A stretch of DNA of 12,250 nt, taken from positions 1 to 12,250 of the forward strand of contig CALJVK010000009.1 of the NCBI GenBank assembly GCA_937773465.1. The letters are read 5' to 3'. The notes beneath the pieces were generated by a model that was not told the DNA's origin, did not search any database, and worked only from the letters and a program-made list of their open reading frames with translations. The translations under genes and the position numbers were made by a program. Source of the stretch: an uncultured Flavobacteriaceae bacterium. Lineage in GTDB: Bacteria > Bacteroidota > Bacteroidia > Flavobacteriales > Flavobacteriaceae. This document shows positions 6,491 through 12,250 of the stretch, piece by piece. Position 1 is the stretch's first letter; each line of letters opens with the position of its first letter.

Positions 6491-7210
6491 ATGAAACCAT
6501 ATAAAAATCAAAAATCATCTAAGAAAAAGCAAGTTGAAAAAATGTTTGATTCAATTTCTTTTGAATATGACAGGTTAAATAGATTGATTTCCGCAGGGAA
6601 TGATGTAAAATGGAGAAAAAACATATACAAAATTGCTGAGAGCCTTGGCCCTGTTAATATTTTAGATATCGCCACAGGAACGGCAGACATAGCAATAGAA
6701 CTTTCTCAAATTGAAGATTCAGAAATAATAGGCTTAGATATTTCTGAAAAAATGCTTGATGTCGGAAGGCAAAAAGTAACTAATAGAAATTTAGAAGACA
6801 AGGTTTCTTTAATCTCTGGAGATGCTGAAGACCTGAATTTCTCTAACAACTCTTTTGATCTTATTTCGATCGGATTTGGAGTAAGAAATTTTCAAAATCT
6901 TGAAAAAGGCCTTTCTGAAAGCTACAGAGTTCTAAGAGATGGTGGAACTTTGATTATTCTTGAAACATCTGTCCCGCAAAACTTTATTATAAAATTCTTT
7001 TACTTACTATTTAGCAGAACTTTTATTCCTTTAGTAGGCTCTGTTTTTTCTAAAGATAAAAAGGCCTATAAATATTTGCAGAAATCTGCTGAAGAATTTC
7101 CAAGTGGTGAAAAATTTGGACATATTTTAAAATCTTGCGGCTTTAAAAGTGTTGAAATCATACCTTTAATGCTTGGGGCGTCGTCAATTTATATTGCTAA
7201 AAAAAACTGA
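6491..7210 (+). CDS. ubiE: Demethylmenaquinone methyltransferase
   Basis: The 239-residue protein is a class I SAM-dependent methyltransferase that methylates C2 of the demethylmenaquinone ring, the last step to menaquinone (menG/ubiE). Visible are the UbiE signature YDRLNRLISAGNDVKWR (26-42), SAM motif I LDIATGTAD (59-67), the acidic end of beta-2 (GLDIS, Asp83), DAEDLNF (111-117), FGVRNF (129-134), a post-motif RVLRDGGTLIILE (146-158) and SAEEFPSGE (199-207). Pro of the usual LKPGG is Asp here. Length is normal. Its TGA stop shares its A with the menF ATG (TGATG), so the two genes are translationally coupled. In the absence of ubiquinone genes the menaquinone role is preferred. Confidence 0.95.
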   Translation: MKPYKNQKSSKKKQVEKMFDSISFEYDRLNRLISAGNDVKWRKNIYKIAESLGPVNILDIATGTADIAIELSQIEDSEIIGLDISEKMLDVGRQKVTNRNLEDKVSLISGDAEDLNFSNNSFDLISIGFGVRNFQNLEKGLSESYRVLRDGGTLIILETSVPQNFIIKFFYLLFSRTFIPLVGSVFSKDKKAYKYLQKSAEEFPSGEKFGHILKSCGFKSVEIIPLMLGASSIYIAKKN

Positions 7211-8268
7211 TGAAGAGCGCTACTGAAAAGGTTTCCAATAACAACTTTTTTGAAACAATAAATACTCTTGTTTTAGCAAAAAAATCTTTCTTTTGTTCTC
7301 GTTTGCCTGATTCTAAACGCCTAATGCTTTTCTCAGGTAATACTAAAAAAATTCCTCGTTCAAAAATCAAAGGAAACGGAATTTTTATAATGCCTTTTAA
7401 CGAAAAAAATCTTGGTTATAAAATAAACCCTTCTTTAACTTATGAAACTAAAATAGAACACAAATTAAATTCAAACAAAAACAGCTTGATAAGCTTAAAA
7501 GAAATTATGAAAAATGAGGATGAGGAAAGCTATAAGCTTTCAATTGAAAAACTAATAAATGAAATTCGCTTAGGCAAGTTGTCAAAAATAGTTTTTTCAA
7601 AAAAAATAACTTTAGACTATTCCGATTCAAATCAGATTACAATTTTTAAAAATATCCTTGACCTTTATTCAGAAGCTTTCTGTTATTTATTTTATACTCC
7701 AAGTGAAGGGTTTTGGATGGGGGCTAGCCCAGAGCTTTTATTCAAAACTGAGAGAGATTCTGTTTCGACAATGGCTTTAGCAGGGACAAAATTCAATATT
7801 AATTCAGATTGGGGAGACAAAGAATACTCAGAGCAAAAAATAGTTCAAGACGAAATATTTGAAAACCTTAAGCCTTTGTGTAATTCTTTAATAACAAGTG
7901 AAATAGAAACAATTTCTGCTGGAAAAATCCAACACCTAAAAACGGGTTTTAAAGGTACTACAAGAGCTTCAACCATGCAGCTTATAAACGTACTTTTCCC
8001 GACTTCAGCAGTAGCTGGATATCCAAGAATAGCTGCTTTAAAACTACTTTCTAAACATGAGGAGCACGAAAGGTCACTATATTCTGGGTTTCTAGGAACT
8101 TGCCAAGATGACAACTCGTCTTTTTTTGTTAATTTAAGATGCCTAAACATTAAGGATGATACAATATCATTGTATGTAGGGTCTGGAATAACAAAAGATA
8201 GTGTTCCGGAAAATGAGTGGATTGAAATTTTAAAAAAATCTGAAACAATGTTAAGTGCTATTTTTTAA
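7210..8268 (+). CDS. menF: Isochorismate synthase
   Basis: The 352-residue protein carries the chorismate-binding fold of MenF/EntC-type enzymes, which convert chorismate to isochorismate with Mg2+ as the entry step of the classical menaquinone route. Seen are LSKIVFSKK (Lys126, equivalent to the general base), GFWMGASPELL (Glu175, general acid), the helix SEQKIVQDEI with a probable metal Glu, FPTSAVAGYPR (263-273), ERSLYSGFLG (287-296) and GSGITKDSVPENEWIE (324-339), which holds the second metal-ligand region. The N-terminal part is diverged and short, as in other Bacteroidota. Its position between ubiE and menD supports menF over an anthranilate or salicylate enzyme. The start overlaps the ubiE stop by one base. 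Confidence 0.93.
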   Translation: MKSATEKVSNNNFFETINTLVLAKKSFFCSRLPDSKRLMLFSGNTKKIPRSKIKGNGIFIMPFNEKNLGYKINPSLTYETKIEHKLNSNKNSLISLKEIMKNEDEESYKLSIEKLINEIRLGKLSKIVFSKKITLDYSDSNQITIFKNILDLYSEAFCYLFYTPSEGFWMGASPELLFKTERDSVSTMALAGTKFNINSDWGDKEYSEQKIVQDEIFENLKPLCNSLITSEIETISAGKIQHLKTGFKGTTRASTMQLINVLFPTSAVAGYPRIAALKLLSKHEEHERSLYSGFLGTCQDDNSSFFVNLRCLNIKDDTISLYVGSGITKDSVPENEWIEILKKSETMLSAIF

Positions 8269-8288
8269 CAACTATTGTTTACATTTTC

Positions 8289-8296
8289 TAAATTTG
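8289..8296 (+). promoter_or_regulatory. Possible internal -7 box (TAAATTTG) before menD
   Basis: TAAATTTG is an exact match to the Bacteroidota TAnnTTTG box in the 36-nt menF-menD gap. No TTG lies at the usual distance (the nearest is 11 bases upstream, too close), and the start would be almost leaderless. It may be a weak internal promoter or chance. Confidence 0.25.
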
Positions 8297-8304
8297 TGAT
8301 ATAA

Positions 8305-10065
8305 ATGATATATCCTAAAATTAATTCAGCTCAAACAATTATACTCTATTGTGAAAAGTTTGAGTTTTTCAATATTGTGATTTCGCCAGGATCTAGAAAC
8401 GCTCCTTTAGCTATTGGCTTTGCTTCAAATGACAAGTTTAACTGTTTTAGTATTGTAGATGAACGGTCTGCCGGATTTTTTGCTTTAGGAATTTCGCAAC
8501 AAACTCAAAAGCCTACTGTACTGGTTTGTACATCTGGATCTGCTCTACTTAACTATTATCCTTCAATTGCAGAGGCTTATTACAGTGAAATCCCTTTAAT
8601 AGTTGTTTCAGCTGACAGGCCTGATTACAAAATTGATATTGGTGACGGTCAAACGATTCAACAAAAAAATGTTTTTGGGAATCATGTTGTTGGTTTTGAA
8701 AATTTATTTCAGGACGTTAATCATAACACTGATTCAATCTTAGAAAGTAACCTTCAGGATATAATACCTGGTTCGTTTAAAAACTCTGAGCTTTTAACAC
8801 TTCAAAAAAAAATTCAAAGTTATAATGAAAAAATCATTTCAAATCTGTTTACAAAAACCTTGTGTTTTTCAAAGCCTGTGCATATTAACCTGCCTCTAGA
8901 AGAACCTTTGTCTGATTTTGTAAAGCAGCCTTCTTTTAAAATTCAAAATGAAATAAAACCTGCTTTAAAAAATGATGACCTTAGTGTTTTAACCAATCCT
9001 TTAGTTAAAGAGTATAAAAAAATAATGATTCTTGTTGGTTGCGCAAACAAAGGAATGTTAAGTGAAAATGTTATAAATGAACTGTCGAATTGTACTAATA
9101 TCGTGATTTTAAAAGAAACGACTTCAAACCTAAACAATCCTTCTTTTTTTGGAAAAATAGATCAGCTAATTGCACCTATAGAACTAAATGAAAATAAATC
9201 TATATTGTTTGACAAAATAAAACCTGATCTTCTTTTGACTATAGGGGGAGCAGTTGTGTCAAAAAAAATAAAATCAATGTTAAGGAGTCATAGACCAACA
9301 GCTCATATCCACTTAGGTCATAATGACGCAAAAGACACTTTTTATTTGGGAGTAAAACATTTTAAAATTGATCCTAATTTATTTTTTCAAACAGGTATTA
9401 ATAAACTACGTTCAGTTTATAATTATAAACAAAAATGGCTTGATATATCTTCCAAAAGAGTATTAGCTCATAAAAAATATATTAGCAATTCTGCATTTAG
9501 TGATTTAAAAGTGTTTTCATTACTTGAATCTAGAATTCCTGAAAACTATTCTATTCAAGTTTCTAACAGCTCACCTATAAGATACATGCAGCTTTTCGAT
9601 TATAGTCACAGCTGTAGTTTTTATTGCAACAGAGGAACTAGCGGGATTGACGGCAGTACATCAACAGCAGTTGGAGCTTCAGTAAAATCAAGCTCCCCTG
9701 TTCTTTTAATAACCGGAGATCTAAGTTTTTTTTATGACTCCAATGGACTATGGAATAATTATTTGAAGTCCAACTTTAGAATAATAGTAATTAACAATAA
9801 TGGAGGGGGAATTTTTAAAATTTTGCCAGGCTATAAAAATAATATTATTTCTTCTGAATTTATTGAAACAAAACACAATTTGTCAACAAAATACTTAGCC
9901 AAAATGTACGGGTTTGATTATATAAAGGCAAGAAATGAAATTGGATTAAAATGGAGCCTTTACAATTTCTTTAGAAAGTCTTCTAAGCCTAGAATTTTGG
10001 AAATAAAAACAAACTCTGACTTAAGTTCAGAATTACTGAAAAAATATTTTATTAATTTGAAATAA
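8305..10065 (+). CDS. menD: SEPHCHC synthase (2-succinyl-5-enolpyruvyl-6-hydroxy-3-cyclohexene-1-carboxylate synthase)
   Basis: The 586-residue protein is a thiamine-diphosphate enzyme that adds the succinyl semialdehyde unit of 2-oxoglutarate to isochorismate. Seen in order are SPGSRNAPL (27-35), VDERSAGFFALG (51-62, Glu53 equivalent to the ThDP-activating Glu), TSGSALLNYYPSIAEAYY (76-93), VSADRP (101-106), GDGQTIQQ (113-120) and NRGTSGIDGSTSTAVG (442-457). The ThDP/Mg motif follows as GDLSFFYDSNGLWNN (471-485) with INNNGGGIF (496-504). Length fits the family. The ATG at 8305 is used because the N-terminal helix aligns right after it. It follows menF by 36 nt and precedes menB by 49 nt. Confidence 0.96.
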   Translation: MIYPKINSAQTIILYCEKFEFFNIVISPGSRNAPLAIGFASNDKFNCFSIVDERSAGFFALGISQQTQKPTVLVCTSGSALLNYYPSIAEAYYSEIPLIVVSADRPDYKIDIGDGQTIQQKNVFGNHVVGFENLFQDVNHNTDSILESNLQDIIPGSFKNSELLTLQKKIQSYNEKIISNLFTKTLCFSKPVHINLPLEEPLSDFVKQPSFKIQNEIKPALKNDDLSVLTNPLVKEYKKIMILVGCANKGMLSENVINELSNCTNIVILKETTSNLNNPSFFGKIDQLIAPIELNENKSILFDKIKPDLLLTIGGAVVSKKIKSMLRSHRPTAHIHLGHNDAKDTFYLGVKHFKIDPNLFFQTGINKLRSVYNYKQKWLDISSKRVLAHKKYISNSAFSDLKVFSLLESRIPENYSIQVSNSSPIRYMQLFDYSHSCSFYCNRGTSGIDGSTSTAVGASVKSSSPVLLITGDLSFFYDSNGLWNNYLKSNFRIIVINNNGGGIFKILPGYKNNIISSEFIETKHNLSTKYLAKMYGFDYIKARNEIGLKWSLYNFFRKSSKPRILEIKTNSDLSSELLKKYFINLK

Positions 10066-10114
10066 ACATTAGATCTATAGATTGAGAAAGCATTATATTT
10101 AATAAATTTTTACT

Positions 10115-10933
10115 ATGAAAGCAGTCTGGGAAAAGATTAAAGATTATTCTGATATTAAATTTGAATTATACAACGGTGTCGCTAAAATCACAATAAACAG
10201 ACCTAAAGTATACAATGCTTTTAGGCCTGAAACTAACATACAGATGTTAGAAGCTATTGATGTTTGTAGGGAGAGAAATGATATTGATATTGTTGTTTTT
10301 ACGGGTGAAGGAGATAAGGCTTTTTGTAGCGGAGGAGATCAAAATGTAAAAGGCTCAGGAGGTTATATCGGAGATGACGGGGTGCCTAGGCTTAATGTCT
10401 TGGATTTACACAAGAAAATAAGAGAGATCCCTAAACCAGTAATTGCAATGGTTAATGGGTTTGCTATTGGAGGAGGGCATGTATTACACGTTGTTTGTGA
10501 CCTTACAATAGCAAGTGAAAATGCTGTTTTTGGACAAACAGGTCCTAAAGTTGGTAGTTTCGACGGAGGCTTTGGCTCTTCATATTTAGCTCGCCATGTT
10601 GGACAAAAGAAAGCGAGAGAAATTTGGTTTTTATGCAAACAATATTCTGCCAAAGAAGCTCATGAAATGGGAATGGTAAACAAAGTGGTCCCATTAAAAG
10701 AATTAGAAAAAACTGTCTTAGAGTGGTGTTCTATAATGCAACAAAGAAGCCCTCTTGCTTTGAGGATGATAAAAAGAAGTCTTAACGCAGAATTAGATGG
10801 TCAACACGGGCTAATGCAGTTGGCAGGAGACGCAACTCTTTTATATTATCTCACAGAAGAAGCTCAAGAAGGTAAAAACGCTTTTCTTGAAAAAAGAAGC
10901 CCTAACTTTAAAAAATATCCGAAATTCCCTTAA
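10115..10933 (+). CDS. menB: 1,4-dihydroxy-2-naphthoyl-CoA synthase
   Basis: The 272-residue crotonase-fold enzyme closes the second ring, turning o-succinylbenzoyl-CoA into DHNA-CoA. Visible are [13 protein letters not shown] (28-40), CSGGDQ (71-76, oxyanion-hole region), [19 protein letters not shown] (115-133), [20 protein letters not shown] (141-160) and the C-terminal [11 protein letters not shown]. Ser148 and Asp150 match E. coli Ser161 and Asp163. Gly143 corresponds to E. coli Gly156, the mark of type I enzymes that use bound bicarbonate as the base; type II enzymes have Asp there. The start gives the usual N-terminus ([13 protein letters not shown]). The stop is followed 10 nt later by the most likely menA start. 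Confidence 0.96.
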   Translation: MKAVWEKIKDYSDIKFELYNGVAKITINRPKVYNAFRPETNIQMLEAIDVCRERNDIDIVVFTGEGDKAFCSGGDQNVKGSGGYIGDDGVPRLNVLDLHKKIREIPKPVIAMVNGFAIGGGHVLHVVCDLTIASENAVFGQTGPKVGSFDGGFGSSYLARHVGQKKAREIWFLCKQYSAKEAHEMGMVNKVVPLKELEKTVLEWCSIMQQRSPLALRMIKRSLNAELDGQHGLMQLAGDATLLYYLTEEAQEGKNAFLEKRSPNFKKYPKFP

Positions 10934-10943
10934 TATTCAAATA

Positions 10944-11871
10944 TTGTTTTTTAAAAATAATTCGTTAGTAAAAGCTTGGATTTCTGCAGCGAGAATCAGA
11001 ACGCTTCCGCTTTCTGTCTCTGGTATTTTAATGGGATCGTCTTACGCTTATTTTTCTGGAAAATTTGTGTTATCAATTTTTTTAATTGCCCTTTTGACTA
11101 CAATATCCTATCAATTACTGTCGAATTTTGCAAACGATTATGGTGACGGTGTAAAAGGAACTGACGACAATAGAACAGGCCCTAAAAGAACAGTACAGTC
11201 CGGACTCATATCCCGTTTTTTAATGAAAAGAGGCATAATTATTCTATCAATAATATCGTCATTTTTAACATTAGTGTTGATCGTTCTAGCTTTTGGGCTA
11301 AAGTCTTTTTATGTTTTAATTTTTGCAGCATTAGGGGGATTGGCAATCTTTTCAGCCATCAAGTATACTGTAGGAAAGTTTGCATACGGATATTTTGGAC
11401 TAGGTGATTTATTTGTTTTTATTTTTTTTGGACTAGTAAGTGTTTTAGGATCAAATTTTTTATTTGATTCTGTTTTAGAACTCAAACTTTTATACCCCTC
11501 TGTTGCATTAGGACTATTAAGCGTGGGGGTTTTAAACTTAAATAATATGCGCGATTTGCAAAATGATGCTAAATGCGGAAAAAAAACACTTGCTGTTTTA
11601 TTGGGCGCACAAAAAGCAAAACTCTACCATATCTTTATTATAACGTCTGCCATTGTTTTAATTTGCGTCTTTCAGTACAATCTAAATATTTCTTCTAATT
11701 GTCTTAACACATTATTTATATTAAATTCTTTAGGTCTTTTTATTCACTTCAATTCTAATACTCAAAGTCTCTAAGCCTTTAGGGTTTGATAAATATCTTA
11801 AGGTTTTGGCTTTACATGCGTTTGTTTTTTCTCTTTTGACTTCTTTTTTCTTTTTTAAAATTATAGTATAA
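10944..11871 (+). CDS. menA: 1,4-dihydroxy-2-naphthoate polyprenyltransferase, frameshifted near 3' end
   Basis: MenA is a UbiA-type membrane prenyltransferase that makes demethylmenaquinone from DHNA. The first part, frame 10944-11774, has AWISAARIRTLPLS, several transmembrane helices, the first Asp motif NFANDYGDGVKGTDD, FAYGYFGLGDLFVF and the second motif NNMRDLQNDAKCGKKT. This frame then ends early at TAA 11772-11774. The expected C-terminus (KPLGFDKYLKVLALHAFVF, then a final hydrophobic helix) continues in the +1 frame to TAA 11869-11871, overlapping the menC ATG as TAATG. A one-base T insertion in TTTTT at 11737-11741 explains the break; without it the protein is about 308 aa, a normal length. 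No ATG lies near the N-terminus: TTG at 10944 fits family length, while TTG at 10887 would overlap menB. Confidence 0.88.
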
Positions 11872-12250
11872 TGAAAGCTTTTTGTTTTAAATATCTTTTA
11901 AATTTTCATAGTCCAAGCGGAACTTCCAGGGGGATTTTAAAACAAAAAGAAAGCTGGTTTATTGTTATTGTTCAAGGCGATAAGTTTGGTATTGGTGAGT
12001 GCAGTTTGATAAAAGGGTTAAGCCCTGACCCTGAAGAGAGTTATGAGCAGACTTTAAAGAAAGTGTGTGAAAATATTTCGGACGGCTATGAAACTTTATC
12101 TTTAGGGCTTAATTACTTTCCTTCGATATTGTTTGGACTAGAAACTGCATTTAGATCGTTTGAATCCTTTAACCCTATGGTTTTGTATCCGTCTTCTTTT
12201 ACAAAAAATAAAGATTCTATTCCCATAAATGGATTGATATGGATGGGGCA
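11871..12250 (+). CDS. menC: o-Succinylbenzoate synthase, N-terminal part (3' truncated by window)
   Basis: The ATG at 11871 opens a frame that continues past the window end, with 126 codons visible. The N-terminal enolase-superfamily domain shows HSPSGTSRGILKQKESWF, GIGECSLIKGLSPDPEESYE, a mid-domain LFGLETAFRS and the capping-loop region PINGLIWMG. All are typical of Bacteroidota MenC, which dehydrates SHCHC to o-succinylbenzoate. The Mg-binding and Lys catalytic residues of the barrel domain lie beyond the window. Its ATG shares a base with the restored menA stop (TAATG), so it is normally coupled to menA; the menA frameshift would disturb that coupling. It fits as the sixth gene of the men cluster. 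Confidence 0.93.
   Translation, partial: MKAFCFKYLLNFHSPSGTSRGILKQKESWFIVIVQGDKFGIGECSLIKGLSPDPEESYEQTLKKVCENISDGYETLSLGLNYFPSILFGLETAFRSFESFNPMVLYPSSFTKNKDSIPINGLIWMG

Noticed and set aside
7845..8150. Long minus-strand open frame inside menF (and similar ones in CotH, menD, menB)
   Set aside because: They are antisense shadows of well-supported conserved genes with no family features of their own.
10073..10082. Palindrome ATCTATAGAT before menB as an operator
   Set aside because: Short, AT-rich and single; chance is likely.

Overview
The window looks like a chromosomal stretch from a marine-type Bacteroidota, most likely Flavobacteriia. The evidence is strongly AT-rich DNA, ATG starts with no Shine-Dalgarno sequence, TTG/TAnnTTTG-like promoter elements, DUF4920 and DUF6150 family proteins, a Tat-exported Gfo/Idh/MocA protein, several short-signal lipoproteins, and a menaquinone cluster whose order and protein sequences are typical of that group. 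No tRNA, rRNA, CRISPR array or intact mobile element was seen.

Left part (1-741): the last 34 codons of an SGNH/GDSL hydrolase on the plus strand face a minus-strand pair of tiny membrane-protein genes (627-427 and 427-266) joined by a TAATG overlap. Between them lies a 53-nt imperfect hairpin (147-199). A sigma-54-like promoter precedes the small pair.

Middle part (742-6092): a secreted DUF4920 protein is followed by a large surface-type lipoprotein with three InlB-like repeats and a CotH kinase domain. Next come three genes chained by ATGA overlaps (a 52-aa soluble protein, a small lipoprotein and a secreted M28 metallopeptidase), then a Tat-exported Gfo/Idh/MocA oxidoreductase.

Right part (6093-12250): a DUF6150 repeat protein is preceded by a second sigma-54-like promoter that shares a 12-nt core with the first. 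A tightly packed menaquinone cluster follows: ubiE/menG, menF, menD, menB, menA, menC (cut by the window end). MenF isomerises chorismate to isochorismate, MenD makes SEPHCHC, MenC makes o-succinylbenzoate, MenB cyclises OSB-CoA to DHNA-CoA, MenA prenylates DHNA, and UbiE/MenG methylates demethylmenaquinone. MenH, MenE and a DHNA-CoA thioesterase are not in the visible part.

The most notable observation is that menA is broken by a one-base frameshift at a run of five T (11737-11741). The rest of its conserved C-terminus continues in the next frame up to the menC start codon. No clearly new defence or mobile system was found. The other points of interest are the repeated sigma-54-like promoter, the coupled small genes and the 5' hairpin.
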